Assembly (NCBI GenBank): GCA_009926905.1
Contig: RFNX01000331.1
Span: 1-12,141, forward strand
Source of the DNA: Flavobacteriales bacterium
Lineage (GTDB): Bacteria > Bacteroidota > Bacteroidia > Flavobacteriales_D > Crocinitomicaceae
DNA length: 12,141 nucleotides
Direction: 5' to 3'
Below are positions 1-6,778 of this stretch, piece by piece. The notes beneath the pieces were generated by a model. That model ran no database searches. It was given only the letters and a program-made list of their open reading frames with translations, and had not been told where the DNA came from. Numbering within the stretch: the first letter of the stretch is position 1; each line of letters starts with the position of its first letter. Both the position numbers and the translations under genes were made by a program.

Positions 1-1027
1 CTCTGAAATATGGTGCCATGCCTTCTTTATGATCTAAAGATTTAAAATCAACAGCCACTTCTTTCACTTTCAAACGATCGAATTCTTCTTTCGTTAATTT
101 ATTTTTTAAAGCATCGTTTTCATCTTCACTGTTTCTCATCCACTGAAATAAAACTTGATTACGTCTATCAAGTGTACGCATGGAGTCTTTGCCTTTATAT
201 TCGTCAATTTGGGCCTTGGTTACAGCTTTCGATGAAATCCCTAAATCATCCGCAATGTAGCGTCGATAGTTTTTGATCTTGTAAGTGTATGGATTGTACA
301 AAGCTGGATTTTTACACATACCTACTAACATTGCCGCTTCTTCTTTTGTCAAATCTTTTGGTGATTTATTGAAATAAACACGAGCAGCATTTTCGATACC
401 AACAGCGTTGTATAAGAAATCAAATTGGTTCAAATACATTGTAATAATTTCCTCTTTCGTGTAGCGTTCTTCCAAACGTTTTGCGATAATGTTTTCTCTT
501 ACTTTTTCGTTGATTCTTCTAAACTTTCCAAAGAAACCACCAACTTTTGCAGCCAATGTTTCACCTTTTGCACGTGCAATGTCTGCTTCTTCACGTTGTT
601 GTAAGGTAAAAAGTAATTTCGCCAATTGCTGAGGAATGGTTGAAGCTCCTCCTTTTGAACCTAAACTGAAAATTGAACGCGCTAATCCACGAAAATCAAT
701 TCCAGAATGCGACATAAAGCGCTCATCTTCTGTTGCAATCAAGGCGTCAAAAACATAAGGCGAAATTTGACGATACTTCACACTAGTTCTGTTGACCAAC
801 CAAAAGCGACCAATAACTGTGTCTTCTTTCTCATTTTTCTTAGCAATAATCAACGATGCTTGAACTTCCGGTGGATTGTCCAACATTTCTACAGGAGGTA
901 AACTTGACTCAGGTTGCAAAAGGAAAAGTGCTGTTACAAACACAAATGGAAGAAGTGCCATTATCCAAAAAATTCGAGTAAACTTTTTGTTTTCTTCAGG
1001 ACTTAAGGATACATTCTGATTTTTCAT
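1..1027 (-). CDS. mrcA: Class A penicillin-binding protein (PBP1A type), N-terminal part, cut by window edge
   Basis: Bifunctional peptidoglycan glycosyltransferase/transpeptidase anchored in the inner membrane. Only the first 342 residues are visible; the reading frame is open to base 1, so the transpeptidase domain lies outside. There is a short cytoplasmic N-terminus and one membrane segment at about residues 18-38. The glycosyltransferase-51 domain follows, with the catalytic motif EDERFMSHSGID at 100-111 (Glu100 the expected catalytic base), GGASTIPQQLAK at 126-137, the helix ending in YLNQ near 198-201, and an RRNQVL motif beyond residue 280. The ATG at 1027 is chosen because it directly precedes a normal cytoplasmic tail and membrane helix. 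The gene starts 109 nt after rodA, in the same direction, which suggests a role in cell elongation, but that gap leaves room for its own promoter. The family call is secure; the symbol is by similarity to PBP1A and a PBP1C-like or other class A paralogue cannot be fully excluded without the C-terminus. Confidence 0.93.
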   Translation of the reverse strand, partial: MKNQNVSLSPEENKKFTRIFWIMALLPFVFVTALFLLQPESSLPPVEMLDNPPEVQASLIIAKKNEKEDTVIGRFWLVNRTSVKYRQISPYVFDALIATEDERFMSHSGIDFRGLARSIFSLGSKGGASTIPQQLAKLLFTLQQREEADIARAKGETLAAKVGGFFGKFRRINEKVRENIIAKRLEERYTKEEIITMYLNQFDFLYNAVGIENAARVYFNKSPKDLTKEEAAMLVGMCKNPALYNPYTYKIKNYRRYIADDLGISSKAVTKAQIDEYKGKDSMRTLDRRNQVLFQWMRNSEDENDALKNKLTKEEFDRLKVKEVAVDFKSLDHKEGMAPYFR

Positions 1028-1136
1028 GTAAATAATTAATTTTTTTAGCCAAAGGGAAATCCGATGGAAAATAATTCGTTGTTAAAGTTACTTATCGCTT
1101 CTGTCATTGCGAATTTTAAATGCTAAGTTAAAAACA

Positions 1137-2525
1137 TTATCTTAAAACGTCTTTTCGTTGACTGTCCAATTTTAATAAGATAAACATCATCACTGAAAAT
1201 GACATCATTGAAGAGCCTCCATAACTAAAAAATGGTAATGGAATTCCAATAACGGGAGCCAATCCAATGTCCATTCCGATGTTAATAGCGAAATGGTAAA
1301 ATAGAATCATTGCCACACAATATGCATAGATGCGATTGAATGCCGCACGTTGTCTTTCCGCGATTTTGATAATTCTAAGTAACATAAACATGTAAAGTGA
1401 AATTAGAACGGCAACACCGATAAAACCCCATTCTTCGGCATACGGACAGAAAATAAAATCGGTTTCTGATTCAGGTACGTGATTACTTTCAACACTCGAA
1501 ACTGAAGCTTTATTGTATCCTTTTCCAGTCAAACCACCTGAACCAACAGCTGCCATTGCACGATTTCTATTATAATCTTCACCGTTTGGATCTTCTTTCA
1601 ATCCGAGAAATAATTCGATGCGTACTTTTTGGTGTGGTGCCAAACTACTGAAGCTCGCTCCAACACTGAATGACAAAGCACTACCCAATATCAAACCAAT
1701 TAAAATAATCACTCCAGCTCTTGAATGATCTCTTTTTGAACCGAATTGTCGAACAAACAAATAAGCCACGAGTGCAAGGATGATAAGTGTTACAATTACT
1801 CCCATATAGCCTGAAGCTTTGAAGAAAAATAAATTGATTTCGACATTACTAAGCAATAAGGTAACGACACTTAGAATAACAGCTACGAATAGAATCGGAA
1901 TAAAGTGACTCCCAACCCATGTTTGTTTCATTTTGATTCCGGGAAATGAATTGATAACGCTCAAAATAATCGGGTCAAAGGTCAAACCTTCGCGATACAT
2001 GACAAAAAGAAACGATGTAAAAACGACAAAAGTTCCAGCATCGGGTTGCTTCAGAATAAGTGCCATTGGAACTAACAAAATCATACTTGCGCCCACAACA
2101 TTACTGATTGTTTGCTGTTTCACACTCAGTTCGCTGATGTATTTTGCGAGCAATAAACCTGTTGCAATTTTGGAAAATTCTGCTGGCTGAATTCCCATAC
2201 CAGCAACACCAATCCAAGCATGTGCTCCATTTATAGCTGGCATAAATAAAACGATTACTAATAAAACCAAAGTAAATCCATAAATTGGAAAAGCGAATTT
2301 TCGGTAAATATCAGAATCAATCAGGAAAACGATTAAGCCCAAAAACAAGGCAACACCTAACCACATCATTTGCTTTCCATATTTTTCTTCAAAGCTGAAA
2401 ATGTTTGGGTGTTCTGGATTATAAGCCACAGAATAAACCGTTGAGACGCCAAATGCCAACAACACGATAAATGTGATGAACAAAGGCCAATCCAATTGAG
2501 CAATTATGGAATCGTTTTTTCTCAT
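1137..2525 (-). CDS. rodA: Rod-shape-determining peptidoglycan glycosyltransferase RodA
   Basis: SEDS-family integral membrane protein that polymerises lipid II into glycan strands as the partner of PBP2. Visible family motifs are QPAE at 113-116, KQPD at 159-162, the extracellular loop motif TDFIF at 355-359 (Asp356 matches the essential Asp of SEDS polymerases), and GIPLPFFSYGGSS at 427-439. At 462 residues it is longer than the roughly 370-residue E. coli protein. The extra length lies between the KQPD helix and the conserved HQKVRI segment at 298-303. There I count hydrophobic stretches at about 211-225, 239-257 and 271-289 where E. coli RodA has one, so two additional membrane segments are likely. 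The ATG overlaps the PBP2 stop codon by 4 nt (ATGA), which suggests translational coupling. RodA rather than FtsW is inferred from the mreCD-mrdA neighbourhood. Confidence 0.96.
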   Translation of the reverse strand: MRKNDSIIAQLDWPLFITFIVLLAFGVSTVYSVAYNPEHPNIFSFEEKYGKQMMWLGVALFLGLIVFLIDSDIYRKFAFPIYGFTLVLLVIVLFMPAINGAHAWIGVAGMGIQPAEFSKIATGLLLAKYISELSVKQQTISNVVGASMILLVPMALILKQPDAGTFVVFTSFLFVMYREGLTFDPIILSVINSFPGIKMKQTWVGSHFIPILFVAVILSVVTLLLSNVEINLFFFKASGYMGVIVTLIILALVAYLFVRQFGSKRDHSRAGVIILIGLILGSALSFSVGASFSSLAPHQKVRIELFLGLKEDPNGEDYNRNRAMAAVGSGGLTGKGYNKASVSSVESNHVPESETDFIFCPYAEEWGFIGVAVLISLYMFMLLRIIKIAERQRAAFNRIYAYCVAMILFYHFAINIGMDIGLAPVIGIPLPFFSYGGSSMMSFSVMMFILLKLDSQRKDVLR

Positions 2526-4417
2526 TCTTGAACAGGTGCGATTATGGCTTGTGGAAGTTCTTTAATATTCGAAAGTTTTGCATCCAAAATGCGTTTTTCT
2601 TTCGCTTTGTCTTTGATTTTTTTCGTCAAATACTTTTCGATCATCAAGCTTGCAATCGGTGCTGCCCAAGTACCACCAAATCCTGAATTCTCAACGAATA
2701 CTGCAATCGCAATTTTTGGATGATCCATCGGCGCAAAAGCAATGAAAACAGAATGGTCTTCTCCATGTGGATTTTGAACGGTTCCAGTTTTTCCACAAAT
2801 GATTATATTGTCCAATCGTGCCGATCTGGCAGTACCACCACCTTCGTTAACGACACGTCGCATTCCTTCAATCACAGGAGCAAAATGCATGGGATTAACT
2901 TTCGTTCTATGTTTCACACGGTATGGTGGAAGTGCTCCTTTTTTTCCAATGGAACGCACAAAATGTGGCGTGTAAAACCAACCTTTATTCGCAATGATTG
3001 CAGCAATATTTGCCATTTGAAGCGGTGTCAATTTCACTTCTCCTTGTCCAATTGAAATCGAACGAATGGTTGAGAAAGCCCAACGATGGTGACCATACCA
3101 TTTATCGTAATAGGCAGCATTTGGTATGACTCCTGGCCGTTGACCTGAAACATCAGCTTCTAGACTTTTACCAAGACCAAAACTTTGCATGTAATCGAAC
3201 CATTTGTTAAGTCCATATTCAGCGTCTGCATACAAACCTTTTTTTACTTTTTGTTGAATGATGCGTCTTGTAACGGCGTAAAAATAAGGGTTGCACGAAT
3301 ATTGAACTCCTTCAGCAACGTTTCTTGCATTATGTCCAGGGTGACAACCAACAACACTTTTATCACAAGGAAAAGCAGATTCAGGAGTAATCACACCTTC
3401 TTGCAAGGCAATTAAAGCTTGCACCAATTTGAAAATAGAACCTGGAGGATATTCAGCTTGCAACGGTCGAGGGAACAAAGGCATATTAGGATCTGTTGCT
3501 AATTTCGGGTAATTCAAGCTGATATTTCTTCTTCCAACTAACAAATTTGGATCGAAAGAAGGCGCCGAAACCATTGAAAGAATTTCTCCTGTCGAAGGCT
3601 CAATTGCAACAATACAACCTTTTTTGTTACGCATTAATTTTTCACCATAAGCTTGAATCACCATGTCCATTCCCAAACGAAGCGGAGGAGCTTGTCGCGC
3701 CATGGTGTCGTATTTTCCATCGGCATACGATTCAATTGCATTGTTCATCGCTGAAGTAACGATGTATTTGATTCCTTTTATGCCACGCAATTCTTTTTCG
3801 TAAAAACGTTCCAATCCAGAACGACCAATGTTATTTCCAGGTTTATAAAAACGATCTTGTTGGATTTCTTCACGAGTTGCTTCCGATAAATAGCCTAAAA
3901 TATTTGCTCCGCTTGCAAACGGATAATTTCGCATACTGGTGACTTGTTCTGTAAATCCTTTAAAATCTTCTAAATGTGGGGCGATTTTTGAAATTTCCTC
4001 TAAAGTTAACTCTTTGATAAAAGGATATTTACGAATGCTTTGATAATTAGAAGTCACTTTTCCATTTTGCGGATTTGTATACGTTCCCTCTCCTTTTTTT
4101 ATTTGATAAATCCTGTTTCGGATTTCTGGCTTTGTCCAGCCGATTAATTTCGCAAAGGCTGCTGTGTCAAGGTGTTTGATATCATTTTCACAGATCATCA
4201 AATTGTAATACGTTCGATTGGAAACGATTTTCCTTCCTTTTCTATCAAACATTACTCCTCGTGGCGGTGTAATTTCTTGTCTTTTTTCAGCTATTTCTTG
4301 AGCGCGTAAAGTCCATGTATCATCGATGACTTGCATGTAAAAGATACGCACAGTATAAATCACTCCAACAAGAAGCATAAAAGTGATGATTACATACTTG
4401 CGTCCATCGAAATTCAT
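2522..4417 (-). CDS. mrdA: Penicillin-binding protein 2, elongation-specific transpeptidase
   Basis: Class B PBP that crosslinks new glycan made by RodA during side-wall synthesis; anchored by one N-terminal membrane helix at about residues 8-28 with the rest in the periplasm. The PBP dimerisation/pedestal region spans about 45-235 and includes PPRGVMFDRKG at 51-61 and an NNIGRSGLE motif at 195-203. The transpeptidase domain has all three active-site motifs: SIFK at 327-330 (acyl-acceptor Ser327), SCN at 374-376 and KTGT at 543-546. The total of 631 residues is normal for the family. Between the first two motifs is a Cys/His-containing loop (Cys350, Cys358, His359, His362, and Cys375 inside the SCN motif) that may bind a metal. 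Its start overlaps the mreD stop by 4 nt and its stop overlaps the rodA start by 4 nt. Confidence 0.97.
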   Translation of the reverse strand: MNFDGRKYVIITFMLLVGVIYTVRIFYMQVIDDTWTLRAQEIAEKRQEITPPRGVMFDRKGRKIVSNRTYYNLMICENDIKHLDTAAFAKLIGWTKPEIRNRIYQIKKGEGTYTNPQNGKVTSNYQSIRKYPFIKELTLEEISKIAPHLEDFKGFTEQVTSMRNYPFASGANILGYLSEATREEIQQDRFYKPGNNIGRSGLERFYEKELRGIKGIKYIVTSAMNNAIESYADGKYDTMARQAPPLRLGMDMVIQAYGEKLMRNKKGCIVAIEPSTGEILSMVSAPSFDPNLLVGRRNISLNYPKLATDPNMPLFPRPLQAEYPPGSIFKLVQALIALQEGVITPESAFPCDKSVVGCHPGHNARNVAEGVQYSCNPYFYAVTRRIIQQKVKKGLYADAEYGLNKWFDYMQSFGLGKSLEADVSGQRPGVIPNAAYYDKWYGHHRWAFSTIRSISIGQGEVKLTPLQMANIAAIIANKGWFYTPHFVRSIGKKGALPPYRVKHRTKVNPMHFAPVIEGMRRVVNEGGGTARSARLDNIIICGKTGTVQNPHGEDHSVFIAFAPMDHPKIAIAVFVENSGFGGTWAAPIASLMIEKYLTKKIKDKAKEKRILDAKLSNIKELPQAIIAPVQE

Positions 4418-4929
4418 TTGGCACTCGATTTTTTAATAAGGAAAGTCTGAATGAGTAAACACAAAAGAAAAGATGCAATCAAGCTAAATATCGTTTTTTG
4501 AAGGATAAATAAAAATTCATCAATTCTAAAAATTTCAATCAAAAAATACCAAAAATGATGAATTAGTAACAGATATCCAAAAACTAAGAGAAACCATCTA
4601 CTTCCCATATCTACAATTGAAGGCTCTTTCAAAGGGTCGTAGCCTTCTCTTGGACTGTAGAATTTAAAAATAATTGGTCGAAAATAAGCCATCAATAAAA
4701 GCGAGGATGCGTAAAGTCCATAAGTATTTGAAAACACATCGATGATTGCTCCCATTGAAAAAGCTAAAAGCATCAAAACGAATACATTGATTTCAAAAGG
4801 CAACAACATAATAAACAAAGGATGAACCATTAAATGAATGCCAAATCCAATTTCCAAACGATTGAAAATCAATGCTTGAATGATTGTGAAGAGCACATAA
4901 CGTACTATGTTTTTGGTAATTGAATTCAT
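4414..4929 (-). CDS. mreD: Rod-shape-determining protein MreD
   Basis: Small inner-membrane component of the elongasome that pairs with MreC. The 171-residue protein is almost wholly hydrophobic, with about five to six membrane segments (around 7-23, 34-56, 72-90, 111-131 and 140-165). The most recognisable stretch is 44-85: the LPFEIN start, Gly60, Asp64 and Phe66, then Gly71 and the AYFRP end at 81-85, a pattern typical of Bacteroidota MreD. The family is weakly conserved, so the call leans on position: it begins 3 nt after the mreC stop and ends in a 4-nt ATGA overlap with mrdA. Confidence 0.92.
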   Translation of the reverse strand: MNSITKNIVRYVLFTIIQALIFNRLEIGFGIHLMVHPLFIMLLPFEINVFVLMLLAFSMGAIIDVFSNTYGLYASSLLLMAYFRPIIFKFYSPREGYDPLKEPSIVDMGSRWFLLVFGYLLLIHHFWYFLIEIFRIDEFLFILQKTIFSLIASFLLCLLIQTFLIKKSSAK

Positions 4930-4932
4930 CTA

Positions 4933-5772
4933 TTATTCTTCGGGATCGGGCGGAATTTGATTTTCTAAAGCGTGCTGTTCTTCTATCATTAAGTTTTTCA
5001 CAATGTAAACACGTTGCAAAGTTCTAAAATTCTCAGAGAACTTGATAACTACATCCCAAACTGGTTCGCCTTCGATTACTTTAATGCGTTCTACTCTGCC
5101 AACTGTAAGTCCACGTGGGAAAATACCACTACCTCCTCGTGTAATAACTTTCGACCATTTTTTGATGTGTAAATCGTTTGAGATACCCGTTATATTTCCG
5201 TAGCGTGGATTTCTTCCATTCCATTTCAAAAGACCAAATAAACCAATTGGCTCAATCGTTACGTCAATGTTGATGTCTTTTGTAAGCACCGATTTTACAA
5301 CGCAGTAATGTTCGCTTGTGTTGTGCACAATTCCAACGACTCCTTTATCAGAAAAAACACCCATTCCTCGATGAATTCCTTGTTGTCTCCCAGCGTCTAA
5401 AGTGAAATAATTATTTCGACGTGAGACTGTTGAATTAATCAATGTAGCAGGAATGTAACTGTATTGTTGCTTGAAAGCAGTATCGTTAATTTTTAATAAA
5501 CTGCGGTCAATTCTATACAAGCTTTGAGGCAATTTTTTTCGAAGACGAACATTTTCCCTTTGTAAGGCAGTGTTGTTTTCTGAAAGCGCAAAATGCTTTG
5601 TAATTTCATTTTCAGCTTCTAAAACTTTAGCTGTTGTAAATGCTGCTGTTGTAAGATATTGATTTTTAGGGAATGACAGATATTGCACATAAATAGATAA
5701 TGCAATAATCTGTAAAAATAAAAAGAATAAAAAGACCCTAAACCTTCTAAAGAAGGCAATCAAATTGCGCAT
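4933..5772 (-). CDS. mreC: Rod-shape-determining protein MreC
   Basis: Periplasmic scaffold of the elongation machinery that binds and activates PBP2. It has a basic N-terminus, one membrane helix at about 12-32, a coiled-coil-prone region at about 48-82, and a C-terminal double beta-barrel at about 105-260. That region carries the usual Gly-rich signatures: DAGRQQGIHRGMGV (126-139), the KGVVGIV turn at 143-149, and the TRGGSGIFPRGLTVG stretch at 211-225 that is diagnostic of MreC. A short acidic, Pro-rich tail ends the protein. The length of 279 residues is normal. The ATG is chosen because the MRNLIAFF start is typical of Bacteroidota MreC; no longer start fits. It is the first gene of the cluster; mreB, commonly just upstream, is missing. 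A -7-like box lies only 4 nt before the ATG. Confidence 0.96.
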   Translation of the reverse strand: MRNLIAFFRRFRVFLFFLFLQIIALSIYVQYLSFPKNQYLTTAAFTTAKVLEAENEITKHFALSENNTALQRENVRLRKKLPQSLYRIDRSLLKINDTAFKQQYSYIPATLINSTVSRRNNYFTLDAGRQQGIHRGMGVFSDKGVVGIVHNTSEHYCVVKSVLTKDINIDVTIEPIGLFGLLKWNGRNPRYGNITGISNDLHIKKWSKVITRGGSGIFPRGLTVGRVERIKVIEGEPVWDVVIKFSENFRTLQRVYIVKNLMIEEQHALENQIPPDPEE

Positions 5773-5776
5773 AAAA

Positions 5777-5812
5777 CAAAGGTAAAAAAGCTACGATTTA
5801 AAACCACACAAA
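5777..5812 (-). promoter_or_regulatory. Candidate Bacteroidota promoter for mreC-mreD-mrdA-rodA
   Basis: Read on the minus strand, TACCTTTG at 5784-5777 is a perfect match to the TAnnTTTG -7 box of the Bacteroidota primary sigma factor. A TTTG at 5812-5809 is a possible -33 element, although the 24-base spacing is slightly longer than the usual 17-23. The box ends 4 nt before the mreC ATG, so transcription would start at or next to the start codon and give a leaderless or nearly leaderless mRNA. No better box was seen elsewhere in the 201-bp gap upstream. The match is seen in sequence; function is inferred. Confidence 0.5.
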
Positions 5813-5945
5813 AACAAAGAATGATATTAACAAAGGGAGACTTTTCAGCTTTTTGGAAAACATTATTATTAAACTGAAGCGAAGAGACAAATAATTCACT
5901 CATGATTTTTTTAATCAATAGGATGTCACTTTTTTGATTCCAAGA

Positions 5946-5965
5946 TTCATTCAACCTTCATTCAA
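5946..5965. repeat. Two 9-bp direct repeats at 11-bp spacing
   Basis: TTCATTCAA occurs at 5946-5954 and again at 5957-5965, separated by CC. The repeats sit just after the methyltransferase stop and about 175 bp upstream of mreC. An 11-bp period is about one helical turn, as in tandem protein-binding sites, but in AT-rich spacer DNA chance or replication slippage is equally possible. The rest of the 5773-5973 gap shows no convincing gene or RNA. Confidence 0.35.
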
Positions 5966-5973
5966 AAAAATAA

Positions 5974-6768
5974 TTAATTCTTCTCCATCACCAACGAATA
6001 AACCATCGGAATTTTGTTGTCCAAATGTTGAATACGATAAACATCATCAGCAACTTTAACGGTGTGTGCAAAGCAATTATAAGGCGAAAAGTCGTATTCT
6101 TTAAAGTCTAGTAATCGAAGATTTTTAGTTAAAAGACTTTTCAAAACTTCACCAAAATCGTGGTTCCACATCACGTATTCGTTGTTCAATTTCGCACTTT
6201 TATCGGCATAAGTTCCTTCTTCCAACTCGATAATCGGCCCTGAATTGAAGTAATTGTAAGAAACTTTTGAAAAATCATCGTCGAACATCCAAACAACAGG
6301 ATGAAATTCTACAAAAATGAATTTGCCTTTCGGCTTTAAGAAATTTTCTACAATCGCCGCCCATTTATCTAAATCAGGCAACCAACCGATGGTTCCATAA
6401 CTTGTAAAAACGATGTCAAATTTTTCGTCCAAAATGTCAGCTAAATCGTACACGTTGCAACATAAAAACTGCGTGTTTGTCTCCAATTCTTTAGCTAGTT
6501 CTTGAGCGGCATCTATTGCTTTAGGAGAAAGGTCTACTCCAGTCACATTCGCTCCCATTCGACTTAACGATATAGAATCTTGTCCGAAATGACATTGTAA
6601 ATGCAAAATTTTCTTTCCACTTACGTCGCCAAGCAAAGCTAATTCAATCTGTTTCAATGAATTTTTTCCTGCTTTAAATGCTTCTAATTCATAAAACTCA
6701 GAATTCAAATGTGGCTCAACGCGAGCATCCCACGATTTTTTATTGATTTCAAAATAATCTTGTGACAT
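5974..6768 (-). CDS. Class I SAM-dependent methyltransferase, substrate unknown
   Basis: Predicted soluble methyltransferase of 264 residues with a Rossmann fold. Motif I is HLQCHFGQDS at 56-65, in place of the more usual GCGxG loop, followed by the acidic strand end GVDLS at 77-81 (Asp79 expected to bind the SAM ribose). Motif II/III is around DIVFTSYGTIGWLPDL at 118-133, and FLKPKGKFIFVEFHP at 143-157 closes the core. The HLQCHFG variant is a recognisable bacterial subfamily whose members are usually annotated only as methyltransferases; it does not match the known rRNA or tRNA methylase signatures. The C-terminal 100 residues contain several aromatic and acidic residues that may form the substrate pocket. 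It follows the pseudouridine synthase after 10 nt and is probably co-transcribed with it, but a shared function is only a guess. Confidence 0.85.
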   Translation of the reverse strand: MSQDYFEINKKSWDARVEPHLNSEFYELEAFKAGKNSLKQIELALLGDVSGKKILHLQCHFGQDSISLSRMGANVTGVDLSPKAIDAAQELAKELETNTQFLCCNVYDLADILDEKFDIVFTSYGTIGWLPDLDKWAAIVENFLKPKGKFIFVEFHPVVWMFDDDFSKVSYNYFNSGPIIELEEGTYADKSAKLNNEYVMWNHDFGEVLKSLLTKNLRLLDFKEYDFSPYNCFAHTVKVADDVYRIQHLDNKIPMVYSLVMEKN

Positions 6769-6778
6769 ATATTGTATT

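Noticed and set aside
1050..1057. TCCCTTTG (minus strand) 22 nt before the PBP1A ATG as a -7 box
   Set aside because: It has one mismatch at an important A and no TTTG at the right distance upstream. The position is good, so a weak promoter is possible but not claimed.
1045..1107. 20-codon minus-strand open frame in the rodA-PBP1A gap
   Set aside because: It is too short to support, has no visible ribosome binding site, and is not in frame with the PBP gene.
1114..1133. Hairpin after rodA
   Set aside because: The stem is 6 A-T pairs with an 8-nt loop and no T-run of the right kind. It is too weak to call a terminator.
2720..3759. Plus-strand open frames inside mrdA
   Set aside because: They lie opposite a gene with all three transpeptidase motifs and have no recognisable protein features; they are antisense shadows. 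The same holds for the other plus-strand frames in the window.
5831..5838. Second TCCCTTTG in the mreC upstream gap
   Set aside because: It has the same mismatch and no -33 partner; the TACCTTTG box at 5777-5784 is the better match.
5760..5954. 64-codon minus-strand open frame between the methyltransferase and mreC
   Set aside because: It overlaps the mreC start and promoter and has low-complexity, hydrophobic composition with no recognisable motif. It is most likely chance in AT-rich spacer.
5930..5969. Terminator after the methyltransferase gene
   Set aside because: An 8-bp stem (TTTTTTGA with TCAAAAAA) encloses a 24-nt loop. It is almost all A-T pairs and would be unstable, so it is not called.
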